A stretch of DNA of 64,000 nt, taken from positions 620,001-684,000 of the forward strand of contig CAVXLZ010000001.1 in the NCBI GenBank assembly GCA_963762825.1, in the 5' to 3' direction. The DNA comes from Miltoncostaea sp963762825 (lineage in GTDB: Bacteria; Actinomycetota; Thermoleophilia; Miltoncostaeales; Miltoncostaeaceae). The translations under genes and the position numbers were made by a program. The notes under the pieces are model-generated. The model was not told the DNA's origin and did no database searches. It saw only the letters and a program-made list of their open reading frames with translations. Positions 27,777 to 36,558 of this stretch are shown here, piece after piece. The stretch's first letter is position 1; each line of letters starts with the position of its first letter.

Positions 27777-28553
27777 ATGCCCACCTTCCTCGAGACCGTC
27801 GTCGAGCGCACCCAGGCCGAGCTGGCCGCCCGGAAGCGGGCGGTGCCCGTATCCGAGCTGGAGGGCCGGCTCGGGCCCGCCCGCCGCGGGCGGCCGTTCT
27901 CGGAGGCTCTGATCGCCGAGGGTGTCTCGCTGATCGCCGAGATGAAGCGGGCGAGCCCCTCGCGAGGGCCGATCCGCCCCGGTGCGAGCGTGGCCGAGGT
28001 GGTGCGGGCCTACGAGCTCGCCGGTGCGCGCGCGGTATCGGTGCTGACCGAGGGCGCCTACTTCGGTGGGAGCCTCGACGACCTCGTCGCGGCGCGGGAG
28101 GCCTGTGATCTGCCGCTGCTGCGCAAGGACTTCGTGGTCGACGAGTACCAGCTGCTCGAGGCGCGCGCGGCGGGGGCCGACGCGGTGCTGTTGATCGTCG
28201 CGGCCCTCGAGCCCGACCGCTTGCACGCGCTGATGGGGGCCGCATCCGATCTCGGTATGGACTGCCTGGTGGAGGTGCACGACGAGGACGAGGTCCTCGC
28301 CGCGGTCGACGCCGGCGCCGAGGTGATCGGGATCAACAACCGGGACCTCCATACCCTCGCAGTGGACCTCGGGACCACCTTCCGCCTCCTCGCCGATGTT
28401 CCGGCCGGGACCGTCGTCGTCGCAGAGTCGGGTATCCGCCGCCCGGAGGACGTCGAGAGCCTCGAGCGCGCGGGGGTCGACGCGATCCTGGTGGGGGAGG
28501 CGCTGATGGACGCCGAGGATCCGATCCGCGCTGTCAAGGAGCTGCTCGGCTAG
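27777..28553 (+). CDS. trpC: Indole-3-glycerol phosphate synthase
   Basis: Closes the indole ring in tryptophan synthesis. The 258-aa TIM barrel carries LIAEMKRASPSRGPI (catalytic Glu and Lys), LLRKDFVVDEYQLLEARAAG and GINNRDLHTLAVDL. ATG 27777 is 13 bases after trpD. trpB and trpA do not follow, so the last two steps must be encoded elsewhere. Confidence 0.95.
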   Translation: MPTFLETVVERTQAELAARKRAVPVSELEGRLGPARRGRPFSEALIAEGVSLIAEMKRASPSRGPIRPGASVAEVVRAYELAGARAVSVLTEGAYFGGSLDDLVAAREACDLPLLRKDFVVDEYQLLEARAAGADAVLLIVAALEPDRLHALMGAASDLGMDCLVEVHDEDEVLAAVDAGAEVIGINNRDLHTLAVDLGTTFRLLADVPAGTVVVAESGIRRPEDVESLERAGVDAILVGEALMDAEDPIRAVKELLG

Positions 28554-28610
28554 GCCCGACTCCGCGTCGCCCGCCTCAAGATCGGCCCCGTAGCGGTCGA
28601 TGGGCACGGC

Positions 28611-29237
28611 GTGAGCGTCGACACCGTCTCGGGCCTTGCGAGCACCCTGGCGCGTATCCGCGCGATCACCGGAGAGCTCGGCGCCGGTGCGCCGGTGTCC
28701 GGTCAGAGCGCCTCGTCGGCCACCGACTTCGCCTCCGCCCTGAGCGGGGCCCGCGCGGCCGCCGTCTCGGCGAGCCCCACGGCGGGCGCCACCACCGCGG
28801 CGTCCTCGGTCACGGGCGCTCAGCTCGATGCCTGGATGGCGCGCAAGAACCCGGGTTCGCCGCTCGTCGGCATGGGCGACGTCTTCGTGCGCGAGGGGCA
28901 GGCCAACGGCATCGATCCGCGTGCCCTGGTCGCCATCGCCCGCGCCGAGAGCTCGCTCGGTTCGGATGCCGGTGCCCGGGCTCGTCACAACGCCTTCGGC
29001 TGGGGCCCCACCATGAGCTTCGGCAGCTGGGAGGAGAACATCGCGACGGTGGCGAGAGGCCTGCGCTCGGGCTATCTCGACGACGGGCTCACCACGCTGG
29101 CGGCCATCCAGCGCCGCTACGCCCCCCTCGGTGTCTCGAACGATCCCACCAACCTCAACTCCAACTGGCTTCGCAACACCACCGTGCTCTATGCCGAGCT
29201 CGGCGGCGATCCGGGCGGCTCGGTCGCACTCAGGTAG
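28611..29237 (+). CDS. Glucosaminidase/lysozyme-like peptidoglycan hydrolase
   Basis: A 208-aa protein with a helical N-terminus (LASTLARIRAITGEL), a Ser/Ala-rich linker to about residue 70, and a lysozyme-fold domain. The domain carries the probable catalytic Glu in ALVAIARAESSLGSD and the family-like NAFGWGP. The N-terminal pattern of short helix plus FASALSGA resembles flagellum-associated wall hydrolases of Thermoleophilia, but no flagellar gene is in the window and no signal peptide is present. Start is GTG 28611. Moderate certainty on function. Confidence 0.65.
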   Translation: MSVDTVSGLASTLARIRAITGELGAGAPVSGQSASSATDFASALSGARAAAVSASPTAGATTAASSVTGAQLDAWMARKNPGSPLVGMGDVFVREGQANGIDPRALVAIARAESSLGSDAGARARHNAFGWGPTMSFGSWEENIATVARGLRSGYLDDGLTTLAAIQRRYAPLGVSNDPTNLNSNWLRNTTVLYAELGGDPGGSVALR

Positions 29238-29246
29238 GGAAGTCCT

Positions 29247-29276
29247 CCAACCTGGACCTACGGCGGTGGAGGTTGG
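29247..29276. terminator. Short hairpin after the wall-hydrolase gene
   Basis: CCAACCT (29247-29253) pairs with AGGTTGG (29270-29276) around a 16-base loop; an overlapping alternative pairs CCTCCA with TGGAGG. No U-run follows, so it is at best a weak terminator or a switchable structure between two codirectional genes. Confidence 0.3.
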
Positions 29277-29301
29277 TCGTCGAGAGGACCATGATGTGGC
29301 C

Positions 29302-29820
29302 ATGCGACGCCGCCGCAGATACGAGGTCGTGGTCGAGGGTCTGTCCGGCCAGGCGGCCTCCCACCGCAGCGTGGTCTCCGACCACCGCTCGGAGGCCGAG
29401 GCGCGGGAGACCGCGAGCCTCGAGCGCGCTCGTCTCGAGGTGATCTACGGCGACGGCGCCAACGCGTGGCGGGTGTTGGTGGTGCGCGACGACGAGGTCC
29501 TCGCGGAGGAGACGCCGTATCCGGCCGGGGAGCGCCGCCAGCGCGCGGCCGAGCGCGCCCCACGCTCCCGTCCGCGCCCGGAGGCCGAGACCCCGGTGGG
29601 GCCGGTCGCAGCGACGACCGGCCAGGCTCCGGGCGAGGAGGAGCCCGTCGCGGCCGTTGAGGCCGCCCGTGCCGATCCGGCAGCCCCATCCCCTCTCCGC
29701 GACGAAGGCCCGATCCCCGCGTGGTTGATCGCCCGGTTCGAGGAGTCGATCGAGCGTCAGCGCGAGCGCACCTACGGGGCCTCGGCGGCCGACGACGAAT
29801 CGGATCCCCCTCCGGCGTGA
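29302..29820 (+). CDS. Uncharacterised charged protein
   Basis: 172 aa. The first 70 residues (RRRRRYEVVVEGLSGQAA, then NAWRVLVVRDDEVL) look folded with alternating beta-strand character; the rest is an Ala/Glu/Pro/Arg-rich disordered linker ending in a short amphipathic helix (PAWLIARFEESIERQRER). The start is uncertain: ATG 29302, or GTG 29296 two codons earlier. No family recognised and no signal peptide. Confidence 0.5.
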   Translation: MRRRRRYEVVVEGLSGQAASHRSVVSDHRSEAEARETASLERARLEVIYGDGANAWRVLVVRDDEVLAEETPYPAGERRQRAAERAPRSRPRPEAETPVGPVAATTGQAPGEEEPVAAVEAARADPAAPSPLRDEGPIPAWLIARFEESIERQRERTYGASAADDESDPPPA

Positions 29821-29903
29821 TCTGACCTGGCCGCGGTCGAATGACCGCCCCGAGTCGGCCGAATGACCGCGGACCGGGCCGCGCTGCTCGCTACGCTGGG
29901 GAC

Positions 29904-30524
29904 GTGGATGCTCCCGAGCCGACCGCCGAGGATTCCCCGCGCTGGGACCGTCGCCGCACGATCGGCGCCATCGTGGGCGGCGCCCTGGTGCTGGCCGTCG
30001 TCGTCCTGCTCGTCGTGGGGCTCGCCAACAAGGATCTCGGGACCTCCATCCAGGACGCCCTGGACGCCGGCGACCGGCCGGTCGCCCCGGAGCTGTCCCT
30101 GCCGGTGCTCGCCGCGGGCGACGGGGTCGGGCCGGTGGGCGAGTCGGTGTCACTGGGCGACCTCGACGGGCGGATCGTGGTGCTGAACTTCTGGGCCTCC
30201 TGGTGCGATCCGTGCGAGGAGGAGGCGCCGGTGCTCGAGGAGGTGGCCAGGCGCTACCGCCGCTCCGCCGACGTCGTGGTCGTGGGCGTGGATGTCCAGG
30301 ACCTGCGCGAGAAGGCCCTCGAGTTCATCGAGCGCAATGCGCTGACCTACCCGTCCCTGCGCGATGGCGGGGGCGGGGTGCAAAAGGCCTACCAGGTCCC
30401 CGCGCTCCCCGAGACCTTCATCATCGATCCCGAGGGGCGCATCGCGCTGAAGGTGATCGGGCAGATCCAGGCCCCGGAGCAGCTGACCACAGCGATAGAG
30501 CAGCTCCGGGCGGAGGAGTCGTGA
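29904..30524 (+). CDS. Membrane-anchored thioredoxin-like protein (CcmG/ResA/TlpA type)
   Basis: Extracytoplasmic thiol-disulfide oxidoreductase. After a short cytoplasmic N-terminus comes one membrane helix (IGAIVGGALVLAVVVLLVVG), then a thioredoxin fold with NFWASWCDPCEEEAPVL (CxxC) and the cis-Pro loop VPALPETFIIDP. I prefer GTG 29904, because TACGCT at 29892-29897 is a good -10 box six bases upstream (leaderless); ATG 29841 is in frame. It overlaps ccmH, which indicates a role in reducing apocytochrome c for heme attachment. Confidence 0.85.
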   Translation: MDAPEPTAEDSPRWDRRRTIGAIVGGALVLAVVVLLVVGLANKDLGTSIQDALDAGDRPVAPELSLPVLAAGDGVGPVGESVSLGDLDGRIVVLNFWASWCDPCEEEAPVLEEVARRYRRSADVVVVGVDVQDLREKALEFIERNALTYPSLRDGGGGVQKAYQVPALPETFIIDPEGRIALKVIGQIQAPEQLTTAIEQLRAEES

Positions 30525-30961
30525 TCCGGCGCGTCCTCCTGGTCGTCCTGGTCGTGCTGCTCGCTGCGCCCGGGGCGGCGCTCGGGCTGACGGTGAACGA
30601 CGTCGCCAAGCAGGTGCGGTGCCCGACCTGCAACACGCCCCTCAACGTCTCGAGCGCCCCCGTCGCCCAGGACATGAAGGCCTACATCGCGCGGCGCATC
30701 GAGCTCGACTGGAGCGAGGAGCGCATCATCGACGGCCTCGTCGACGAGTTCGGTCCCCAGGTGCTCGCGACCCCACCGAAATCGGGCTTCGACCTGATTG
30801 CGTGGCTCGTTCCCGCCCTGGTGGTGGCCCTCGGCCTGGCGGCGATCCCCGTGATCACGAGGGCGTGGGCGCGCCGCGCGCCGAGCGCGCCGGCGCCGAT
30901 CACGCCGATCACCGAGGAGGAGCGGCGGCGCCTCGACGAGGAGCTGGGCCCCCCGGGCTGA
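30521..30961 (+). CDS. ccmH: Cytochrome c maturation protein CcmH (CycL type)
   Basis: 146 aa: a signal sequence (VLLVVLVVLLAAPGAALG), then VAKQVRCPTCNTPLNVSSAP containing the redox CxxC, the helical IARRIELDWSEERIIDGLVD and a C-terminal membrane helix (IAWLVPALVVALGLAAIPVI). CcmH works with CcmG/ResA and CcmF in System I heme ligation. The GTG start at 30521 overlaps the previous stop. Other ccm genes are not in the window. Confidence 0.9.
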   Translation: MIRRVLLVVLVVLLAAPGAALGLTVNDVAKQVRCPTCNTPLNVSSAPVAQDMKAYIARRIELDWSEERIIDGLVDEFGPQVLATPPKSGFDLIAWLVPALVVALGLAAIPVITRAWARRAPSAPAPITPITEEERRRLDEELGPPG

Positions 30962-31028
30962 GGCTGGGGCTTCATTTCGCGCCCGGGGCGACCGATATCC
31001 CTGGAGAGCGACGGCAGGAGGCCATGCA

Positions 31029-32999
31029 TTGTCCGCACGGAAGCGGAGTGGGTGGAGTGTCGTCAGTCCTGGGCGGCTGGCGGAGATCATCGAGCGGATG
31101 TCGGCGGAGCGCCGACCCGAGCGTGTGCCTCCGTCTGCCCTCGCCGCGGCGCTTGCCGCGACGGGTGCCCGTGGAGGACGCCTCGTCGGTCCCACCCCCT
31201 TCGGGCCACGCGGGCTACTGGCAGAGGACGGTGAGGAGAGGGGCGGAGGCCTCCTGATCGGCGTCGATCTTCCCGGTCGGGAGGGAACCCTCGGTCGCCT
31301 CGAGGTGTGGGGGGCCCCGGAGGAGGAGGGCGCCGAGGCCGCGCTGAGGCTGGTGGCGGCGGTGTGCGCACGGAGCCTCGAGAATCTCGCGATGGAGCGG
31401 GAGCGCGCCGAGGATCGCATCCGCGCCCGGCGGCTCGGGGCAGCGGCGAGCGTCGTGCGCGAGGCCGGCGACCCCCAGGAGGCGGTGACGCGCGTCCTCG
31501 CTCAGGCTCGGGGTCTGGTCGGAGCTCCCGCAGCCGTCCTCGTGGCGGCGGGCGCCCCCACTCCGGAGGTGGCCGCCTACGACGGGCTCGATGCCCTCTC
31601 AGCAGACGAGCTCTCGCACCTCATACCGGCCGAGCGCCGTGCGGAGCTCATTGCGGGGCGACCCTGGCGCGGCGCGCTCGAGCCCGAGAGCGCCCTGCGC
31701 GGGCGTGGCTTCGGGAGCGCGGCCCTGGTGGGCATCGGCCCCCGCGGCGGACTCGGGACGCTGGCGGTGCTGAGCCACGACGAGCAATCGGTCAGCACCT
31801 CCGACCTGGACGTCCTCGTGGAGCTCTCCGGGCACGTATCGAGCGCCCTGACGGTGTCGGTGCTGCAGCAGGAGGTCCGCGAGCTCGGCGCCGTCGACCC
31901 CACCACCCGTTTCTACAACGCCCGCTACTTCCAGACCCGCCTCGAGCAGGAGTGCGAGCGGGCCATGCGGGCGGGGGTACCCGTGAGCGTGGCGATCATG
32001 TCGCTCGACGGGTTGGACCGGTTGCGCGCCGAGGGGCGCGCGGTGGCCGCGGAGAGAGCGATCGAGATCCTCTCCCGCTACGTCGCAGAGCGGCTGCGCA
32101 CGATGGACGTGGGGTGTCGGGTCGGCACCGATGAGCTGGCGGCCATCCTCCCGGAGGTCGAGGGGCTCGACGCCCTTCGGGTGGGTGAGCGCATGCGCGC
32201 CCAGCTCGGCAGGGTGGAGGGGCTCGAGGAGGCGTTCACCCTCTCGGTGGGTGTCGCGTCGTTCCCGTCGCAGGCCGGCCGCCCCGAGGCCCTCGAGCAG
32301 AACGCACGCAGCGCCCTGGAGTGGGCACGCGCGCACGGCGGGGACCGCACCTTCCTCTTCCACGCCGAGACCGCGGCGATCATCCGCTCGCAGGAGCGCG
32401 AGCGCATCGCCGACGACGAGGCGGTCCTCACCACCGTCGCCGCGCTGGCCGCATCGATCGACGCCCGCCATCCGAGCACCGTCTTCCACTCGGAGAACGT
32501 CGGACGAGTGGCGGCGCTCATGGCCTCCGAGATCGGCCTGCCACTGGACCGGGTCGAGGATGTGAGGGTGGCCGGCCTCCTGCACGACGTGGGCAAGGTC
32601 GGCGTGAGCGACGACGTGGTCGTGGCCGACGGGCCGCTCAGTGAGGCGCAGGAGAAGGAACTGCGCCGCCACCCGGAGATCGGCGAGCGCATGCTCTCGG
32701 GCAGCCGGCTGTCGTCGATCGCGCCCTGGGTGCTCCACCACCACGAGCGCTTCGACGGCGGCGGCTATCCGGCCGGCCTCGTGGGGGAGCAGATCCCCCT
32801 CGAGGCACGGATCCTGGCGGTGGCAGACGCCTTCGATCACCTTGCGAGCGGTGGCCCCGGGAGCGCGCCGATGGCCGTGGCCGACGCGATGGCCGATCTC
32901 GAGAGACGGTCCGGCAGTGAGTTCGACCCGGTGCCGGTGGCGGCGCTACGCGCCCTGGTAGGACGTGGAGCGGCGGACGTCTCGCCGCGGATCGGTTGA
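31029..32999 (+). CDS. GAF-GGDEF(degenerate)-HD-GYP signalling protein
   Basis: A 656-aa protein. Residues about 40-290 look like one or two GAF-type sensor domains. A GGDEF domain follows (DPTTRFYNARYFQTRLEQE) whose active-site loop reads VGTDELAAILPE instead of GGDEF, so cyclase activity is doubtful. A C-terminal HD-GYP phosphodiesterase retains LLHDVGKVGV and HHHERFDGGGYPAGL. It probably degrades c-di-GMP under control of the GAF part. The TTG start at 31029 sits an ideal seven bases after AGGAGG (31016-31021); an out-of-frame ATG at 31024 is too close to that site. It is followed directly by the HDOD-LuxR gene. Confidence 0.88.
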   Translation: MSARKRSGWSVVSPGRLAEIIERMSAERRPERVPPSALAAALAATGARGGRLVGPTPFGPRGLLAEDGEERGGGLLIGVDLPGREGTLGRLEVWGAPEEEGAEAALRLVAAVCARSLENLAMERERAEDRIRARRLGAAASVVREAGDPQEAVTRVLAQARGLVGAPAAVLVAAGAPTPEVAAYDGLDALSADELSHLIPAERRAELIAGRPWRGALEPESALRGRGFGSAALVGIGPRGGLGTLAVLSHDEQSVSTSDLDVLVELSGHVSSALTVSVLQQEVRELGAVDPTTRFYNARYFQTRLEQECERAMRAGVPVSVAIMSLDGLDRLRAEGRAVAAERAIEILSRYVAERLRTMDVGCRVGTDELAAILPEVEGLDALRVGERMRAQLGRVEGLEEAFTLSVGVASFPSQAGRPEALEQNARSALEWARAHGGDRTFLFHAETAAIIRSQERERIADDEAVLTTVAALAASIDARHPSTVFHSENVGRVAALMASEIGLPLDRVEDVRVAGLLHDVGKVGVSDDVVVADGPLSEAQEKELRRHPEIGERMLSGSRLSSIAPWVLHHHERFDGGGYPAGLVGEQIPLEARILAVADAFDHLASGGPGSAPMAVADAMADLERRSGSEFDPVPVAALRALVGRGAADVSPRIG

Positions 33000-33013
33000 C
33001 GGAGGCCTCCCCA

Positions 33014-34045
33014 ATGCCCGCATTCCCCGCACTCAACGAAACGCCCTCGGCGCCCACGACCCATGTCACAGCACGGATCGTGGCCGAGGCGGCCGACCGC
33101 CTCGCCGCCCCGTCCGCCGTGGTGAACGGAGTCCTGGAGCTCCTCGACCAGGGCTCGGCACCGGTCCGGTTGATCGCCGCCCGGGTCGCCCAGAGCCCGG
33201 AGATCGCCGCCCAGGTGCTGCGCATGGGCAACTCCGCGCTCTTCTCGGAGCCCGTGGACACCATCGAGCGCGCCGTCGTCCGCATCGGCGAGCGCACCCT
33301 TCGCGGCCTGCTCCTGGCAGCCAGCACCTATCGGTTGCTCGAGGGCGCGGCGGCCGGCTACGGCTTCCCCCGCCTCTACCTGCTGCATCACAGCGGTGAG
33401 GTCGCGACGATGGCCCAGTCGCTCGCGCGCAAGGGCCCGGCGACATTCGGCACGCAGGCCTACCTGGCGGGCCTCCTCCACGACCTCGGCAAGCCGATCC
33501 TCGCCACCGTGGCCGAGGAGCGGTCGATGGTGGCCGAGGGCAGCATCACCTCGATCGCCGAGGAGCGGGAGCTCTTCGGCACCGACCACGCCAAGGTCGG
33601 GGGGTGGATCGCGCGGCGCTGGGGGCTTCCCGAGGACCTCTGTCTCGCCCTGGAGCGCCACCACGACGCCGACCCGCCCGGTGAGGCCCTGGCGCGCCCG
33701 GTGTGGCTCGCGGACATCGCGGTGCACGCGGCCGCCGGCGACGCCTCGGCGATGGAGCGCCTCGCCGAGGCCGCGTCCGCCTGTGGGCTGACCTCCGACG
33801 CCCTGGAGACGGTGCTCATGGCCACCCCCGAGACCGATGGTCCCCGCCGGCCGCCGGGGCTCACCGATCGCGAGGTGCAGGTGCTGCGGATGCTGGCGCG
33901 CGGCTCCGCCGCCAAGCAGGTGGCGCACGAGCTGGGTTGCTCGGCCTCGACCGTCCACAACCACCTCCACCACATCTACGGCAAGCTCGAGGTCTCGGGT
34001 CAGTCGCAGGCACTGCTCCTGGCGCGGGAGAAGGGCTGGGTCTGA
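33014..34045 (+). CDS. HDOD-domain protein with C-terminal LuxR helix-turn-helix
   Basis: 343 aa. Residues about 15-240 form an HDOD domain (AQVLRMGNSALFSEPVDTIE and YLAGLLHDLGKPILATVAEE), a non-catalytic relative of HD phosphohydrolases used in signalling. Residues about 280-343 form a LuxR DNA-binding domain (LTDREVQVLRMLARGSAAKQ, then HNHLHHIYGKLEV). Joining HDOD directly to a DNA-binding output suggests a one-component regulator. Start ATG 33014 has GGAGG at good distance; a TTG at 32996 overlaps the upstream gene. The pairing with the HD-GYP gene suggests a shared pathway. Confidence 0.88.
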   Translation: MPAFPALNETPSAPTTHVTARIVAEAADRLAAPSAVVNGVLELLDQGSAPVRLIAARVAQSPEIAAQVLRMGNSALFSEPVDTIERAVVRIGERTLRGLLLAASTYRLLEGAAAGYGFPRLYLLHHSGEVATMAQSLARKGPATFGTQAYLAGLLHDLGKPILATVAEERSMVAEGSITSIAEERELFGTDHAKVGGWIARRWGLPEDLCLALERHHDADPPGEALARPVWLADIAVHAAAGDASAMERLAEAASACGLTSDALETVLMATPETDGPRRPPGLTDREVQVLRMLARGSAAKQVAHELGCSASTVHNHLHHIYGKLEVSGQSQALLLAREKGWV

Positions 34046-34093
34046 TATCCGGGCCGCCTCGCCCCCCGGCGCGGCGTCTGCTTGAGTGCCGCG

Positions 34094-34882
34094 ATGGCGG
34101 GAGACGTGCGGGTGGGGACGGCATCCTGGACCGACCCCGAGTTCATCAAGGCCGGCTGGTATCCGCCTGAGGTGAGGTCGGACCCCGCCGGGCGCCTGCG
34201 CTACTACGCCGAGCGCTTCGCCATGGTCGAGGTCAACGCCACCTTCTACGCCCTGCCGACCGTCGGCACCACCGAGGCCTGGGCCGAGCGCACACCCGAC
34301 GCGTTCCGCTTCCACGTGAAGGCGCATCAGGTCATCTCCGGGCACCCGTCCGAGCCCGGCCGCCTGCCCGCTCCGCTGCGCGAGCTGCCCTACCAGCCCG
34401 ATTCGCGCGGACGCATCCGCAAGCCAAGTCGCGAGATGCGCGACGCGGTGATCGACTCGCTGCTCGAGGCCGTCGGGCCCCTCGGCTCCAAGCTCGGGGC
34501 GATCCTGCTTCAGCTACCGCCCTACGTGGTCTCGGGCCCGGAGCAGCGCAAGGAGATCGGCCGGATCATCTCGCGCCTGCGGCCGGCCCGCACGGCGGTG
34601 GAGTTCCGCCACCGCTCATGGGCCGAGCCCGGCGAGCGGGAGGCCGCCGCAGAGGTCCTCGCCGGGCACGATGCCGCCTGGGTCGTGGTGGACGCACCGC
34701 GCATCGACGCGAAGAACGTCATGCCGCCGATCGTCGAGGTGACCACTCCGGCCCTCGCCTACATGCGCCTGCACGGGCGGAACGCCGCCACCTGGAACAC
34801 CGGTCGCACGGTGGCCGAGCGCTTCGACCACGTCTACTCGGACGAGGAGATGGAGGAGTGGATCGACCGGTCCTCGGGCTAA
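34094..34882 (+). pseudogene. DUF72 protein, 3' end missing
   Basis: The product has the DUF72 TIM-barrel features: VRVGTASWTDPEFIKAGWYP at the N-terminus, YAERFAMVEVNATFYALP and FRFHVKAHQ, then TAVEFRHRSW and LAYMRLHGRN. It stops after DEEMEEWIDRSSG, just before the conserved tail that in this family reads roughly V-FNN-x-A-x-NA-x-L. That tail is found in the same orientation 2.5 kb downstream at 37384-37492. The start is ATG 34094, or TTG 34082. Probably a gene split by insertion or rearrangement. Confidence 0.75.
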
Positions 34883-34886
34883 TCGG

Positions 34887-35237
34887 GCGAACGACCGCAT
34901 CGGTACGACCGCGGCGCGCAACAATGCGAGCCTTACTCGGGCCTATTCCGACCTCGCGCGCGCAACGAAGATCGCCGATGTGACGAGGGCCGTCAGGCGC
35001 GCCGACCGCCGCTATCGCCCCTTGCGCGCGATCCGCGCATCCTGGCGCAAGCAGGTCACCTCAGCGGCGAAGGCCGCTGGCGTCCGGGCTCTGCGTGGGT
35101 TCGACGCGTCGGCACGCCTAAGACGGCCTTAGCTCTCCAGCGCCAGGGGGGGTTGGTTCGACAGCTTTGGGGGGCTGGCCCGTAGTGCCGGCCTGGCGGT
35201 CGAGTTGATCGCTGAGCGGCTGAGCTTTCACCCGTAG
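34887..35237 (+). pseudogene. Decayed coding remnant inside the scrambled segment
   Basis: From 34887 a start-less frame reads like protein for 81 codons (LTRAYSDLARATKIADVTRA, then LRAIRASWRKQVTSAAKAAG) to TAG 35130. It remains open for another 34 codons (WFDSFGGLARSAGLAVELIA) to TAG 35235. Codon use is less GC3-biased than the neighbours. No start codon and no recognised family; I read it as a remnant of one or two foreign genes. Confidence 0.3.
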
Positions 35238-35310
35238 GGAGAGAGAGGACAGGGTCGCGCCTGTTGTGGGCCGGCCGCCTTATGACCGTCACCTCGTAAC
35301 TCTTCACCCC

Positions 35311-35325
35311 CTCCCCTCGGGGGAG
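35311..35325 (+). terminator. Candidate hairpin terminator
   Basis: CTCCCC (35311-35316) and GGGGAG (35320-35325) form a six-bp stem with a three-base loop, followed by TTT. It is compact and GC-rich but has a short T-run. It lies directly before the partial copy of the DUF72 tail. Confidence 0.35.
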
Positions 35326-35330
35326 TTTCC

Positions 35331-35369
35331 ATGGCGGTCTTCAACAACAACGCACGGGATCACGCCTGA
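35331..35369 (+). repeat. Partial direct repeat of the DUF72 gene tail (copy 1)
   Basis: This stretch encodes MAVFNNNARDHA followed by TGA. It matches 37406-37444 (MAVVFNNNARDHA within the DUF72 tail) except for the loss of three bases and one change near its start; the last 27 bases are identical. The two copies are direct repeats 2.08 kb apart and mark the edges of a rearranged segment. Confidence 0.8.
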
Positions 35370-35532
35370 GACGAACGCGGCTTCCTGTGCGAGGAAGGGA
35401 GCGATGATCTTGAGGGCGACCGATCGGTCGAGGTTGTCGTCGTGCGCGCGGTAGATGACGCCATGCCCGCGGCGCTGATCCGCTCCTCGACGACGTAGCC
35501 GCCGATCCTGTCACCCGGCTCAGGCGCACGGC
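35370..35532 (-). pseudogene. 5' stump of a Ser/Thr protein kinase
   Basis: Read on the minus strand, the segment gives PGDRIGGYVVEERISAAGM, then after a one-base slip at 35460/35461 VIYRAHDDNLDRSVALKIIA with the continuation PFLAQEAAF. This is the N-lobe of a PknB-like kinase: glycine-rich loop and the ATP-binding Lys in ALKII. The sequence ends abruptly at the DUF72-tail repeat (35369); no kinase body follows. Clearly a non-functional fragment. Kinases of this type usually work with FHA proteins, and an FHA gene is next door. Confidence 0.7.
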
Positions 35533-35763
35533 TGGGGGATCCTGCGGCGCACGGGATCGGAGGGTGCTGTCTCGTCGCGCTCGACTGCGACGCGGGTCAA
35601 ACCTTAGGCATCGCGCACGCCACGCTCCGCCGTGGATCGAGTCTTCTCGGACGACTATCCTGCTGAGTGCTCCTCAGTGTCGATGGCTGTTCGGGGAGGA
35701 GATCCTGGGAGGCCGCGCCCTCCGGCGGTTTCGGTGAGTTGTAGTGCGAGGAGACCTCTCACG

Positions 35764-36434
35764 GTGCCCGACCCTCGTCCCGCCGACCCACTAGACAGGC
35801 TTCGCATACGTGAAGCCGAACGCGCTGGAGCGCCGTTCCTCGTACTGCGCGATGGGATGGGTGTGCAAAGCGTCGTCGCCATCTCGGCCGACACCGACCG
35901 CCTCGTCATCGGCCGGCGCCAGAGCTGCGACATCGCCATCGAGTGGGATGATCAGGTCTCGCGCAGCCATGCCCAGATCGAGAGGGTGGGCGAGTCCTGG
36001 GCGCTCGTCGACAACGGCTCCACCAACCGGACCTTCGTGAACGATCGGGCCCTGTCGGAGCGCCGGCGCCTCGACGACGGCGACGTCGTGCGGGTCGGCC
36101 GCACCGCCTTGTGGTTCCGCGCGCCGGGCCGGGAGAGAGCGAGCGTACGGCCGGCACCTCGAGCCTGGCCGTCGCGGAGGTCATCACCCGATCGCAACGA
36201 CGCGTGCTCGCTGCGCTCTGCGAGCCGAGCATGGGCGGCGGCGAGCTCGCAGCTCCGCCGACCAATAGGGATGTCGGCGATCGGGTTCATCTCGGCGTCG
36301 AGGCGGTCAAGACCAACCTCCGCTCTCTCTTCAAGCTCTTCGGCATCGACGACCTGCCCCAGAACCAAAAGCGCGTGCGCCTGGTGCAGCTCGCGCTTCG
36401 CGAGGGCATCGTGAGCCGATCGGATCTGGACTGA
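35764..36434 (+). pseudogene. FHA-domain regulator with C-terminal helical DNA-binding-like domain, frameshifted
   Basis: FHA domains bind phosphothreonine. From GTG 35764 the protein has an N-terminal helix and an FHA domain (TDRLVIGRRQSCDIAIEWDD with VSRSHAQIERV and NGSTNRTFVNDRAL). At about 36110-36190 the frame slips by one base, and the C-terminal domain continues in another frame (ITRSQRRVLAALCEP, then VEAVKTNLRSLFKLFGIDDL and PQNQKRVRLVQLALREG) to TGA 36432. That C-terminal part is a sigma-like/winged-helix domain found after FHA domains in Thermoleophilia. One inserted base would restore about 223 aa. Intact homologues exist, so decay or error are both possible. Confidence 0.7.
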
Positions 36435-36558
36435 TCAGCCGGCCCCGGGGGTGTGTGCGGGCAACCCCATTGGGGCATTGGGCGCGACGCGGGCGCGATG
36501 GAAGGTACCTCCAGGCGCCGGCCATCGGCGCCGACCACATCGCCAAGGAGGAACCATC

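Noticed and set aside
31024..31029. ATG 31024 as start of the GAF/HD-GYP gene
   Set aside because: It is out of frame and only two bases from AGGAGG; TTG 31029 is in frame at ideal spacing.
35140..35180. Possible tRNA T-loop (GGTTCGA)
   Set aside because: No matching stems or acceptor arm; no cloverleaf could be drawn.
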